Origin: JAHEYG01 sp040403535
GTDB lineage: Bacteria; Bacteroidota; Bacteroidia; B-17B0; Aurantibacillaceae
DNA: 64,000 bases
Assembly: GCA_040403535.1 (NCBI GenBank)
Contig: JBBAKL010000007.1
Coordinates: 15,228-79,227 of the forward strand
Direction of reading: 5' to 3'
Of the stretch, positions 8,281 to 17,473 are shown one piece after another. Below the pieces are notes generated by a model. It had not been told where the DNA came from. It ran no database searches and was given only the letters and a program-made list of their open reading frames with translations. The position numbers and the translations under genes were made by a program. Position 1 is the stretch's first letter; each line of letters begins with the position of its first letter.

Positions 8281-10167
8281 TTATATAATAAACGTGAATA
8301 ATAAAATTAAAATAATACCTAATACCATGCTTACAATGTAAAAGCCGATATTTCCGTTTTGTAATAAACGCACAACATTACCCGTGCCCTTTACAACAGA
8401 GCCAACGCCGTTAACAATTCCATCTATAACCTGCAAATCCAAAAACTTATAAAAAGCGATAGAAATTAAATCTAACGGTTTTCGAATTACAGCATCATAA
8501 AATTCATCTACGTAATATTTGTTGTAAATTAATTTTTGCCAAGGCTTCATTTTTTCTTCGCTTTCCATTGGTAAAACACCGTTGGTAATGAACATCGCGT
8601 GAGCGAAATAAATAACAACACCGGCAGATAAAACAGCTAATCCCATTAAAGTCCATTCGGTAGTGTGGTCTAGAGTGCTTGGGTTTTTGTGTAAAATTAT
8701 TGGACTCAAATGTTCGCTCATCCAATTAGGCATGTGCCAGAATTCAGGTAAACCTAATGCACCGCCCAATACAGACAGTACAGCGAGCACCATTAAAGGA
8801 ATGGTCATGCTTGAAGGAGACTCATGAAGGTGATGTTCTTGTTCGTGCGTTCCGCGGAATTTACCAAAGAAGGTTAAGAATAACATACGGAACATATAAA
8901 ACGCGGTTAACATGGAGGTCATCATACCAAGCACCCATAAAACCTTGCTGTGCTCATAGGTGTGCGCTAGAATTTCATCTTTACTGAAAAAACCGGAGAA
9001 GGGAGGAATACCGCTGATGGCAATTGTTCCTAGTAGCATGGTTAAATAAGTGATTTTAATTTTACCCTTTAATCCTCCCATTTTACGAATGTCTTGTTCG
9101 CCTCCCATGGCGTGTATAACAGAGCCTGCGCCAAGGAATAATAATGCTTTAAAGAATGCATGAGTAGTTACGTGGAAAACAGATGAGCTATAAGCGCCTA
9201 CCCCTAAGCCAAGAAACATTAATCCTAATTGTGATACTGTAGAATATGCTAAAATCTTTTTTATGTCATTTTGTAATAATCCAATTGTTGCAGCGAATAA
9301 GGCGGTTATAACTCCAACAATAGCAACGGTTTCTGAAGCAACTTCAGAAATGGAATAAAACACATTAGAACGAACGATCATATAAATACCCGCTGTTACC
9401 ATGGTAGCCGCGTGAATTAAGGCAGATACCGGAGTTGGACCGGCCATCGCATCAGGTAACCAGGTGTATAATGGAATTTGAGCACTTTTTCCCATTGCGC
9501 CAATAAACAACAATAAGGCAATAGTAGTAACAACACCATTACCGTTTAAACCGGCTTTGGTAAACACATCGCCATAACTTATGCTTCCATAAGTGACAAA
9601 AATTAAAATAATTCCTAATAGAAAACCTAAATCACCAATACGGTTCATAACAAAAGCTTTTCTTGCCGCATCGTTGTAAGATTGATTTTTAAACCAAAAG
9701 CCAATCAATAAATACGAACACAATCCAACACCTTCCCAACCAACAAACATTATCAAGTAGTTATTGCCCATTACCAATAATAACATGAAGAACACAAACA
9801 GATTCAAGTAAGTAAAGAAACGGGAAAACCCTGGATCATCATGCATATATCCCGTAGAATATATGTGAATTAAAAAACCGATTCCGGTAATGATTAACAA
9901 GAACCAAGCCGACAAAGGATCATATAAAAACTCAAAAGGTATTTTCAATGAATCAGCGTTAATCCATGAAAACAACTCAACGACGTGTGATTTATGGGTA
10001 GAATGATGTAATTCTAAAAAAGCCAATACCGCCACAATAAACGAAGCCAATACGCTAACAGAGGCGATGCCGCCCGATAAGCCCTTGCTTAACTTTTTAC
10101 CGTAAAAACCGTTAATTAAGAAACCGATTAACGGAAACAACGGAACTAATGCAATCAATTTAATCAT
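8281..10167 (-). CDS. nuoL: NADH-quinone oxidoreductase subunit L
   Basis: This 628-residue protein is the largest membrane subunit of complex I. It has the N-terminal oxidoreductase domain (about 65-115, GFLIHIYSTGYM) and the antiporter core with FVGWEGVGLCSYLLIGFW and GKSAQIPLYTWLPDAMAGPT. The C-terminal extension (about 550-628) supplies the lateral helix and final transmembrane anchor; its last residues are strongly hydrophobic. It contributes to proton pumping at the distal tip of the membrane arm. It is flanked by nuoK (12 bases upstream) and nuoM. Confidence 0.97.
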   Translation of the reverse strand: MIKLIALVPLFPLIGFLINGFYGKKLSKGLSGGIASVSVLASFIVAVLAFLELHHSTHKSHVVELFSWINADSLKIPFEFLYDPLSAWFLLIITGIGFLIHIYSTGYMHDDPGFSRFFTYLNLFVFFMLLLVMGNNYLIMFVGWEGVGLCSYLLIGFWFKNQSYNDAARKAFVMNRIGDLGFLLGIILIFVTYGSISYGDVFTKAGLNGNGVVTTIALLLFIGAMGKSAQIPLYTWLPDAMAGPTPVSALIHAATMVTAGIYMIVRSNVFYSISEVASETVAIVGVITALFAATIGLLQNDIKKILAYSTVSQLGLMFLGLGVGAYSSSVFHVTTHAFFKALLFLGAGSVIHAMGGEQDIRKMGGLKGKIKITYLTMLLGTIAISGIPPFSGFFSKDEILAHTYEHSKVLWVLGMMTSMLTAFYMFRMLFLTFFGKFRGTHEQEHHLHESPSSMTIPLMVLAVLSVLGGALGLPEFWHMPNWMSEHLSPIILHKNPSTLDHTTEWTLMGLAVLSAGVVIYFAHAMFITNGVLPMESEEKMKPWQKLIYNKYYVDEFYDAVIRKPLDLISIAFYKFLDLQVIDGIVNGVGSVVKGTGNVVRLLQNGNIGFYIVSMVLGIILILLFTFII

Positions 10168-10179
10168 AAATACTTATAA

Positions 10180-10491
10180 CTAGTTTTTCAAATTACTCAA
10201 TATGTCTGTATCAATGTTTTTTACATTTCTGTAAATCATACTCAAGATGGCTAATCCAACGGCAACTTCTGCAGCAGCAACAGCCATGATAAAAAACACA
10301 AAAACCTGTCCTTTTGCGTCGTTGTGCAAGGTTGAAAACGATACCAATAAAAGATTAACTGCGTTTAACATTAATTCGATACACATAAAAATGATAATAG
10401 AGTTACGGCGAGCCATAACCCCTACAGCACCTATTATAAATAATACTGCGCTTAACAGTAAATAATAGTTTATTGAAATTCCATTTAACAT
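10180..10491 (-). CDS. nuoK: NADH-quinone oxidoreductase subunit K
   Basis: This 103-residue, three-helix membrane subunit begins MLNGISINYYLLLSAVLF. The conserved charged residues of the family are visible: Glu in IFMCIELMLNAVNLL (TM2) and Glu in AVAAAEVAVGLAIL (TM3). Both belong to the central hydrophilic axis that couples quinone chemistry to pumping. Length fits the usual about 100 residues. It lies between nuoJ (20 bases upstream) and nuoL. Confidence 0.97.
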   Translation of the reverse strand: MLNGISINYYLLLSAVLFIIGAVGVMARRNSIIIFMCIELMLNAVNLLLVSFSTLHNDAKGQVFVFFIMAVAAAEVAVGLAILSMIYRNVKNIDTDILSNLKN

Positions 10492-10511
10492 TTTGTTGTT
10501 GTTTTAATTTT

Positions 10512-11030
10512 TTATGCTTCTCCTGCTTCTTTTTTACCAATTAAAATTGCGCCTACCATGGCGGCAAGCAATAATACTGACGCAATTTCAAAAGGGAATA
10601 AAAATTCACTAAACAATACCTTTCCAAGATTCTTAACTAATCCCATTTGGGCATTGCCGTATTGAACCAATCCCATATCGCCGGCGCCCTTTAAAGAACC
10701 AACCATTACAAACAACATCAAACCACCGGCAACGGCAGCAATTATTTTGCTTAACCAGGTGCGCTGAGGCTCTGTGTTTTCATTGAGGTTCATTAACATA
10801 ATTACAAAGAGAAAGAGTACCATTATAGCACCAGCGTAAACCACTATGTGAACGATTGCAAGAAACTGTGAGTTCAATAATAAATAATGACCCGCAATGC
10901 AAAAGAAAGTCAATATTAAATAAATCACGCTGCTTACCGGGTTGCGGCTAAACACCACCATCAGAGCGAACATAATAGCTAAAAAGGATAGTATTCCAAA
11001 TAGCCATTGAGTAATTGTATAACCTAACAT
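10512..11030 (-). CDS. nuoJ: NADH-quinone oxidoreductase subunit J
   Basis: This 172-residue protein has five predicted membrane helices. The TM3 region reads VHIVVYAGAIMVLFLFVIMLMNL, the signature of the family whose pi-bulge takes part in coupling. It starts at the ATG at 11030, 4 bases after the nuoI stop codon, which suggests translational coupling. The C-terminus is short and charged (KKEAGEA). Length is normal for the family. Confidence 0.96.
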   Translation of the reverse strand: MLGYTITQWLFGILSFLAIMFALMVVFSRNPVSSVIYLILTFFCIAGHYLLLNSQFLAIVHIVVYAGAIMVLFLFVIMLMNLNENTEPQRTWLSKIIAAVAGGLMLFVMVGSLKGAGDMGLVQYGNAQMGLVKNLGKVLFSEFLFPFEIASVLLLAAMVGAILIGKKEAGEA

Positions 11031-11034
11031 AATA

Positions 11035-11637
11035 TTAATGTTTGTCTTTTAATTGTTTTTTACCATCCCACAACGTATTGTGTTTTGTGCCCTCAATCTT
11101 TTTGAACTCGGCAACCTCTAAAGTTTGACGTTTTGTAACATCAATACGCTTGTCTGTTTTTTCAACTAACTTATCTTTTCCGTACACAAAGTCTTCGCGC
11201 TCGTATTCTGCATCAACAATTCTGTCAGTTAAGAATATCGCTTCTTTTGGACAAGCCTCTTCGCATAAACCACAGAAAATGCAGCGCAGCATATTTATTT
11301 CGTATGTTTTCGCGTATTTCTCTTCTCTGTATAAACTTTCTTCTCCCTTTTTTCTCTCAGCGCTTTCCATTGTAATGGCTTCGGCCGGACAAGCAACCGC
11401 GCACAACCCGCATGCCGTGCAGCGCTCAGCTCCGTTTTCATCACGCTTTAATACGTGCTGACCGCGATATACAGGGGCCATAGGGCGTGTTTGTTCAGGA
11501 TATTTTGTGGTAGGAGTCTTTTTAAATAAGTGGCTCGCTGTAATAAACATACCTTTTGCCACTGCTGGAAGATACAATCTTTCAGCGAAGCTTTGCTCCT
11601 TATTGGATACTACTTTTCTTCTGTTTGTCAGTTGCAT
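11035..11637 (-). CDS. nuoI: NADH-quinone oxidoreductase subunit I (2x[4Fe-4S])
   Basis: This 200-residue ferredoxin-like subunit has two CxxCxxCxxxCP motifs: Cys73, 76, 79, 83 and Cys119, 122, 125, 129. These bind clusters N6a and N6b, which pass electrons to N2 in NuoB. The N-terminal 60 residues include an amphipathic segment (LPAVAKGMFITASHLF) that would lie on the membrane. The C-terminal tail (about 150-200) is longer and very Lys-rich (GKKQLKDKH). It lies between nuoH and nuoJ. Confidence 0.97.
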   Translation of the reverse strand: MQLTNRRKVVSNKEQSFAERLYLPAVAKGMFITASHLFKKTPTTKYPEQTRPMAPVYRGQHVLKRDENGAERCTACGLCAVACPAEAITMESAERKKGEESLYREEKYAKTYEINMLRCIFCGLCEEACPKEAIFLTDRIVDAEYEREDFVYGKDKLVEKTDKRIDVTKRQTLEVAEFKKIEGTKHNTLWDGKKQLKDKH

Positions 11638-11647
11638 AATTTTTTTA

Positions 11648-12703
11648 TTAAAAATGTATGTTACCTCTGAAATATTCTACTGCAACCGTAATCGCAAGGT
11701 TTAATAACGATAACGGTAATAATGTTCTCCAGCCTAAATTCATTAATTGGTCATAACGGAAGCGTGGCAGAGTCCAGCGCACCCACATGAATACACAAAT
11801 GAAAATAAATATTTTTGTAAAGTAAGCGCCGAATCCAATTAAAGAAATAACCCAACTGCCTTCTTCTAATCCCATTGCCGAATATAATTCGCTAGCAAAG
11901 GGGAAATTGTAACCCCCGAAATATAATCCTGCCATAATCGCTGAAGAAATAAACATGTTGATGTATTCCGCAAACAAGAACAATCCTAACTTCATGGATG
12001 AATATTCAGTATGGTAACCGCCCACTAATTCACTTTCACACTCAGGTAAATCAAAAGGGGCGCGATTGGTTTCCGCCAACGCGCAAACAAAGAAAATTAT
12101 GAAACCTAAAGGCTGATAAACAATATTAGCAAGACCCTGATCTTGTTGCGCCAGAATTTCGCGAATACTTAAAGTTCCGCCTGCAGTGATGATTAAAGCA
12201 ATGATGGAAATTCCCATAGCGATTTCATAACTAATCATTTGTGAGGAAGCACGAATTGCGCCTAATAACGCGTATTTGTTATTGGAGGCCCATCCGGCAA
12301 TCATGATACCGTATACACCAATGGAAACAACACCCAATAAATACAATATGCCAATATTGATGTCGGTAATTTGTAAAGCATAAGTTTTACCGTCAATAGT
12401 TACGTCTTTTGCCCAAGGAATTACTGAGCCAGTCATTAATGACGTAAGCATAAACAAACTTGGACCAAGAATAAATAAGAAGCGGTTTGACACGTTAGGA
12501 ATAATTTCTTCTTTGAAAAACATTTTACCCCCATCGGCTAATGGCTGTAACAAGCCCCATGGACCTGCTTTATCCGGACCAACGCGGTCTTGAAGAAAGG
12601 CAGCAAATTTTCGTTCCCATAAAGTTGCATAGGCGGCTACCCCTAATGAAAGAAGGAATACTGCTAAGCAAACAATGGCTTTGTAAATAATAAAACTTAT
12701 CAT
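11648..12703 (-). CDS. nuoH: NADH-quinone oxidoreductase subunit H
   Basis: This 351-residue membrane subunit has about eight helices and forms most of the quinone-binding chamber with NuoB and NuoD. Signature segments are ERKFAAFLQDRVGPDKAGP, KMFFKEEIIP and AETNRAPFDLPECESELVGG, carrying the conserved acidic residues of the E-channel. It starts 2 bases after the nuoG stop codon. The length is slightly over the Escherichia coli protein. Confidence 0.97.
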   Translation of the reverse strand: MISFIIYKAIVCLAVFLLSLGVAAYATLWERKFAAFLQDRVGPDKAGPWGLLQPLADGGKMFFKEEIIPNVSNRFLFILGPSLFMLTSLMTGSVIPWAKDVTIDGKTYALQITDINIGILYLLGVVSIGVYGIMIAGWASNNKYALLGAIRASSQMISYEIAMGISIIALIITAGGTLSIREILAQQDQGLANIVYQPLGFIIFFVCALAETNRAPFDLPECESELVGGYHTEYSSMKLGLFLFAEYINMFISSAIMAGLYFGGYNFPFASELYSAMGLEEGSWVISLIGFGAYFTKIFIFICVFMWVRWTLPRFRYDQLMNLGWRTLLPLSLLNLAITVAVEYFRGNIHF

Positions 12704-12705
12704 AA

Positions 12706-13692
12706 TTAAGGTCGTTTATTAATGTCCATAAATCCTAAAGCTTTTTGTTGCTTTAAGGCCTGTAATTTTAATTCATTTAAGTGTTCGTAGTGATTTTGCG
12801 AAATTACCGACTGGCGACTGATGTGCGATGGCCCCTCAATTACCCAATCTGATTTTTTCTTATGATCGTAACGACACGAATTACAAATGAACTCTTCTAC
12901 TTCGTCCCACTGATCTTTGCGCGCTGTCACGCGTAATACTTCCTCCCCCTTTAACCATACGCGGGTTTTTCCGCAGCACTTATCACACTTACGGTGAGCA
13001 TCCACAGGCTTTGTAAACCATACGCGGCTCTTGAAGCGGAAAGTTCTGTCGGTTAAAGCGCCAACCGGACAAACATCAATTACGTTTCCTGAAAAGTCGT
13101 TATCGATTGCTTTTTCAATGTATGTAGAAATTTCAGCCGCATCCCCTCTGTGAACAACTCCGTGTACGCGCCCATCGGTTAATTGTTCGCAGGTTTTAAC
13201 ACAACGATAACATAAAATGCAACGGTTCATATGCAATTTAATTTTATCGCCAATATCAATCATATCGTATTCACGACGTTTAAATTCGTAACGGGTTTTT
13301 GCAGATCCGTGTTCATAACCTAAATCCTGTAATTTACACTCTCCTGCCTGATCGCAAACCGGACAATCTAAAGGGTGGTTGATTAATAAAAACTCAACAA
13401 CACCTTTACGTGCTTCAACAATTTCAGGTGAAGTTACGTTTTGCACTTCCATTCCGTCCATTACTTCGGTGCGGCAAGAAGCAACCGGCTTTGGCATTGG
13501 GTTTGGGTTTTGTGCAGAGCCCTTTGTAACTTTTACGATACAAGTTCTGCAATATCCGCCCGATGTTTTTAATTTAGAATAATAACACATGGTTGGCGGA
13601 GCAACCTCCGGACCAATCATGCGTGCAGCCTGCAAAATTGTGGTGCCTTTTGGCACTTCAATTTCTATTCCGTCTATAGTAACTTTTGGCAT
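12706..13692 (-). CDS. nuoG: NADH-quinone oxidoreductase subunit G, short form
   Basis: This 328-residue iron-sulfur subunit is far shorter than the classical 700-900-residue NuoG. The [2Fe-2S] N1b ligands are Cys36, 48, 51 and 73. His106, Cys110, 113 and 119 bind N5. Cys158, 161, 164 and 208 bind N4. A further cysteine group, Cys236, 239, 240, 270 and 273, lies where the N7-type [4Fe-4S] domain begins. The protein ends soon after, so the molybdopterin-oxidoreductase-like domain is missing. A short form seems usual in Bacteroidota complex I (from memory) and is not a frameshift here, because nuoH follows after 2 bases. It carries electrons from NuoF to NuoI. Confidence 0.95.
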   Translation of the reverse strand: MPKVTIDGIEIEVPKGTTILQAARMIGPEVAPPTMCYYSKLKTSGGYCRTCIVKVTKGSAQNPNPMPKPVASCRTEVMDGMEVQNVTSPEIVEARKGVVEFLLINHPLDCPVCDQAGECKLQDLGYEHGSAKTRYEFKRREYDMIDIGDKIKLHMNRCILCYRCVKTCEQLTDGRVHGVVHRGDAAEISTYIEKAIDNDFSGNVIDVCPVGALTDRTFRFKSRVWFTKPVDAHRKCDKCCGKTRVWLKGEEVLRVTARKDQWDEVEEFICNSCRYDHKKKSDWVIEGPSHISRQSVISQNHYEHLNELKLQALKQQKALGFMDINKRP

Positions 13693-13716
13693 ATTATAAA
13701 ATTTTTAGTTTACGGC

Positions 13717-15057
13717 TTAAGCCATTGCATTCTTTTTTAATCTTTCGTAATGACTAACGTCGTTAAACTTTTTATTTCTTGCTATTTCTAAAAATTCATG
13801 TTTAAAGTGACGGATTGCCGCAGCAACCGGCCAGGCAGCAGCCTCACCTAAAGGACAAATCGTTTTTCCTTCGATTTTGCTTTGGACATCCCACAATAAA
13901 TCAACGTCAGCTTCTGTTGCTGTTCCGTTTAAGAATTTCTTTAATATTTTTTCCATCCATCCGGTTCCTTCACGACAAGGCGAACATTGTCCGCAGCTTT
14001 CGTGGTGATAGAAACGAGAGAACGTAAATAAGTTTTTTACAATGCTAGTATCTTCATCCATTACAATGAAACCACCAGACCCCAACATAGTACCAGTTTG
14101 GAATCCGCCGTCAGACAAACTTTCGTAAGTCATTAAACGCGGTTCGCCTTTTGCGGTTTTTAAAATTAATTCGGTTGGAAGAATAGGTACGGATGAACCT
14201 CCGGCAACAACGGCTTTTAATTTTTTACCGTTACGGATACCACCACAATATTCTTCGCTATAAATAAACTCTTCAACAGGCACACCTAACTCAATTTCGT
14301 AAACTCCGGGTTTGTTAATGTGACCTGATGCTGAAATTAATTTTGTTCCGGTTGATTTACCAATTCCGATTTTTGCGTACTCTTCGCCTCCTATCATAAC
14401 GATAGGACAAACTGCCGCAATGGTCTCTACGTTATTAACTACGGTTGGACAACCCCATAAACCCGCAACAGCAGGGAATGGAGGTTTAATACGCGGGTTA
14501 CCGCGCTTTCCTTCCAATGATTCTAATAATGCAGTTTCTTCACCGCAGATATAAGCACCGCCACCAACTTGAACTGAAAGATCTAATGAATAGTTAGTGC
14601 CTAAAATGTTTTTTCCTAACCAACCAGCCGCATAAGCTTCACGAATGGCTTGTTCTAAAATTCTTGCTACATAAAAATATTCGCCACGGATGTATATGTA
14701 TGATTGGTTAGCGCCTAATGCGTAAGAAGAAGTAATCATTCCCTCAATTAACGCATGAGGAATTTTTTCCATTAAATAACGATCTTTAAATGTGCCCGGC
14801 TCCGATTCGTCGGCATTACAAACTAAGTAACGAGGTACACCTTCCGGTTTAGCCAAGAAACTCCACTTCATCCCGGTAGGGAATCCCGCACCACCACGAC
14901 CGCGTAAGCCGGATTTTTTAACCTCATCCGTTACCTGATCAGGGGTCATTGTTTTAAGTGCTTTTTCAACCGATGCGTAACCACCGTGTGCGCGATAAAC
15001 ATCCAGTGTGTGAATTCCAGGAACTTTATCGTTGTGTATTAATAGCTTTCTTCCCAT
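13717..15057 (-). CDS. nuoF: NADH-quinone oxidoreductase subunit F (FMN, NADH site)
   Basis: This 446-residue subunit oxidises NADH. The FMN-binding glycine-rich loop GRGGAGFP lies at 53-60 and the NADH-binding region includes GAYICGEETALLESLEG (168-183). The N3 [4Fe-4S] ligands are Cys355, 358 and 361 in SCGQCSPCREGT, plus Cys401 in TICPLGEAA. Together with NuoE and NuoG it forms the NADH dehydrogenase module. Finding E, F and G together means this complex I uses NADH itself rather than only ferredoxin or F420. It lies 9 bases after nuoE. Confidence 0.97.
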   Translation of the reverse strand: MGRKLLIHNDKVPGIHTLDVYRAHGGYASVEKALKTMTPDQVTDEVKKSGLRGRGGAGFPTGMKWSFLAKPEGVPRYLVCNADESEPGTFKDRYLMEKIPHALIEGMITSSYALGANQSYIYIRGEYFYVARILEQAIREAYAAGWLGKNILGTNYSLDLSVQVGGGAYICGEETALLESLEGKRGNPRIKPPFPAVAGLWGCPTVVNNVETIAAVCPIVMIGGEEYAKIGIGKSTGTKLISASGHINKPGVYEIELGVPVEEFIYSEEYCGGIRNGKKLKAVVAGGSSVPILPTELILKTAKGEPRLMTYESLSDGGFQTGTMLGSGGFIVMDEDTSIVKNLFTFSRFYHHESCGQCSPCREGTGWMEKILKKFLNGTATEADVDLLWDVQSKIEGKTICPLGEAAAWPVAAAIRHFKHEFLEIARNKKFNDVSHYERLKKNAMA

Positions 15058-15066
15058 TACAAAATA

Positions 15067-15648
15067 TTATAATGTATTGTTATAATCTAAATCTGTGTAA
15101 CTTCTTAAGCGTCCTTCGCTTTTGTATTTTTCTAGAATGGCATCCACTTTTTCGTAAGTTAAATTTTCGTGAAAGCTGGCGCCGCACTGCATCATAGGCG
15201 CTGTTCCGCAACTACCTAAACACTCTGCTACTTTTAAAGTAAACATACCGTCGCGAGTAGTTTCACCAACTTTAATTCCTAATTTTTTCTCAATGTATTT
15301 AATGATGTCTTCGGCACCACATAACCAACAGGAGCTGGTTTGACAAATTTCCAAAGTGCATTTACCAACCGGTTTTAAATTAAACATGGTATAGAAAGAT
15401 GCAACTTCAAAAACTTCAATTGGTTTAATGTTTAATACTGAAGCAACATAATCCATTACTTCAGGACTTAACCATCCGCCAAACTCAGCCTGCGCTACGT
15501 GTAAAACAGGCAGCAATGCCGATTTTTGTTTACCCGCCGGGTAGCGGCTGATAATTGTTTTAACGGTTTCCATTGCCGCATCACTGAATTTTACCTCAGC
15601 TCTTTTTTTGACATCGAAATTTTGTGTTCCGTGTACTTGTGCTCCCAT
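15067..15648 (-). CDS. nuoE: NADH-quinone oxidoreductase subunit E ([2Fe-2S])
   Basis: This 193-residue thioredoxin-fold subunit carries the N1a cluster, bound by Cys102, Cys107, Cys143 and Cys147 (CQTSSCWLCG and ECLGSCGTAP). The N-terminal helical bundle holds the segment ALLPVLHVAQAEFGGWL. There is an N-terminal extension of about 20 residues before the helical domain. It works with NuoF in the NADH module. The gap to nuoD is 56 bases, one of the two largest in the operon. Confidence 0.97.
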   Translation of the reverse strand: MGAQVHGTQNFDVKKRAEVKFSDAAMETVKTIISRYPAGKQKSALLPVLHVAQAEFGGWLSPEVMDYVASVLNIKPIEVFEVASFYTMFNLKPVGKCTLEICQTSSCWLCGAEDIIKYIEKKLGIKVGETTRDGMFTLKVAECLGSCGTAPMMQCGASFHENLTYEKVDAILEKYKSEGRLRSYTDLDYNNTL

Positions 15649-15704
15649 TTTGTTTATCGTTTCGAGTCCGTTGTTTATTAAACAAGAACTCCATTCTTAA
15701 TATT

Positions 15705-16919
15705 TTATGCGTCTAATTCTCCTGCAATTACATTCATACTACTCATTGTAATAATTGCATCACTTAACATGCTGCCTTTGATCATTTCAGGGTAAGCCTG
15801 GTAGTAAATGAAACAAGGGCGACGGAAATGCAAGCGGAAAGGCGTACGACCACCATCACTTACTAAATAATATCCAACCTCTCCGTTCCCGCCTTCAACA
15901 CTATGGTAAACTTCTCCTTTTGGAATGTCAGTTTCTCCCATGATAATTTTGAAGTGATAGATTAGCGCCTCCATGTTATTATATACTTGTTCTTTTGGAG
16001 GTAAATAAAACTCCGGAACATCGGCATGGAAAGGCTGATCCTTTGGCATATTTTTAATAGCCTGCTCAATAATTTTTAAGCTTTGCCACATTTCTTCCTG
16101 ACGAACCATAAAGCGATCGTAAGTATCGCCACTAGTACCCACAGGAACAATAAAATCAAAATCTTGGTAAGAGGAATAAGGATTCATTACGCGCACGTCA
16201 TAATCAACACCTGCGGCGCGTAAATTCGGTCCTGTAAAACTGTATTGTAAAGCCATCTCAGCGCTAATTGGTCCGCAGTTAATAGTGCGGTCCATAAAAA
16301 TTTTATTACGCTCTAATAAGTTGGCAAATTCTTGTAAAGCTTTTGGATATCCTTTAACAAAATCATGGATTAAATCCCAGGTTTTCTGACTCCAGTCTCT
16401 TTCAAATCCACCAATGCGGCCAATGTTAGTTGTTAAACGGGCACCGCAAATAGATTCATAGATATCATAAATTTTTTCGCGCCACTGGAAAATGTATAAG
16501 AAACCGGTCATTGCACCGGTATCTACACCAATTACCGAATTACAAATTAAGTGATCGGCAATACGCGATAACTCCATAATGATGACACGCATGTAGTCAA
16601 CACGTTTAGGTGTTTGAATACCCAATAATTTTTCTACGGTCATTTCCCAGCCCATGTTGTTGATGGGAGAAGAACAGTAGTTTAAACGGTCGGTAATAGG
16701 TGTAATCTGGTTGTACGGACGGCGCTCTGCTAATTTTTCAAATGCACGATGAATGTAACCAACGGTTGGTGTTGCTTCGTGAATAATTTCACCATCCATC
16801 TTTAACACGTTCTGAAAAATACCGTGCGTTGCTGGGTGAGTAGGGCCAAGATTCAGAATAGAATATTCTTTTTCTTCTACCTGCTCGGTTGCAATATTTT
16901 TATTTTCTTTTTTACTCAT
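15705..16919 (-). CDS. nuoD: NADH-quinone oxidoreductase subunit D (49 kDa)
   Basis: This 404-residue protein is homologous to the large subunit of [NiFe]-hydrogenases and lines the quinone site with NuoB and NuoH. Typical segments are LGPTHPATHGIFQNVLKMDGE with the His loop at the quinone site, EKLAERRPYNQITPITDRLNY, GAMTGFLYIFQWREKIYDIYE, and GEVGYYLVSDGGRTPFRLHFR. It is separate from NuoC, not fused as in some lineages. The C-terminus ends IAGELDA, without the terminal Arg often present in the family. Confidence 0.97.
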   Translation of the reverse strand: MSKKENKNIATEQVEEKEYSILNLGPTHPATHGIFQNVLKMDGEIIHEATPTVGYIHRAFEKLAERRPYNQITPITDRLNYCSSPINNMGWEMTVEKLLGIQTPKRVDYMRVIIMELSRIADHLICNSVIGVDTGAMTGFLYIFQWREKIYDIYESICGARLTTNIGRIGGFERDWSQKTWDLIHDFVKGYPKALQEFANLLERNKIFMDRTINCGPISAEMALQYSFTGPNLRAAGVDYDVRVMNPYSSYQDFDFIVPVGTSGDTYDRFMVRQEEMWQSLKIIEQAIKNMPKDQPFHADVPEFYLPPKEQVYNNMEALIYHFKIIMGETDIPKGEVYHSVEGGNGEVGYYLVSDGGRTPFRLHFRRPCFIYYQAYPEMIKGSMLSDAIITMSSMNVIAGELDA

Positions 16920-16948
16920 GTGAGAGTTTATTAAAAATCTTGTTTGAA

Positions 16949-17452
16949 TTATCGGCCAAACATTTTATCGTTCTTGTCTTCTCTTGTCTGATCTTCTAAA
17001 GGATATTCTTTCCTAAGAGGGAAAATATCCATTTCATCAACATTTAAAATGCGTTTTAAATTTGGGTGACCTTTAAATTTAACACCGTAAAAATCATACG
17101 TTTCACGCTCCATCCAGTTAGCACCAGGCCACAAATCAGTTGCGGTTGGAGTTTCGGGATGTGTCATTGGGAAAAATGTTTTTACACGAATGCGATAGTT
17201 TTTTAGCATGTTGTGTAAATGATAAATCACGCCTAAATGTTTTTCGTCTTCTGTTTGAATACCTGTTAAGTCGGTTAGAAAATGAAAAGTAAATTCCGGA
17301 TCGTTTTTTAATAAAGTTAAAACCTCGTGAATTTTATCTTTATGAATATAAAACACAGGAAAATCATACAACACTTCTGCTTTTTCAAGAGCGCCATGTA
17401 TGTCTGATTTTATTTTCTCTGCTATTTTATTTAATAATTCTTCTTTATTCAT
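16949..17452 (-). CDS. nuoC: NADH-quinone oxidoreductase subunit C (30 kDa)
   Basis: This 167-residue connecting subunit of the peripheral arm has the family signature WMERETYDFYGVKFKGHPN (about residues 113-132) followed by LRKEYPLEDQTR. It has no cofactor and joins NuoB and NuoD in the hydrogenase-like module. The N-terminal 40 residues are helical and charged. It lies 21 bases after nuoB and 29 before nuoD. Confidence 0.95.
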   Translation of the reverse strand: MNKEELLNKIAEKIKSDIHGALEKAEVLYDFPVFYIHKDKIHEVLTLLKNDPEFTFHFLTDLTGIQTEDEKHLGVIYHLHNMLKNYRIRVKTFFPMTHPETPTATDLWPGANWMERETYDFYGVKFKGHPNLKRILNVDEMDIFPLRKEYPLEDQTREDKNDKMFGR

Positions 17453-17473
17453 TTCAGTAATTCCTTATCAATA

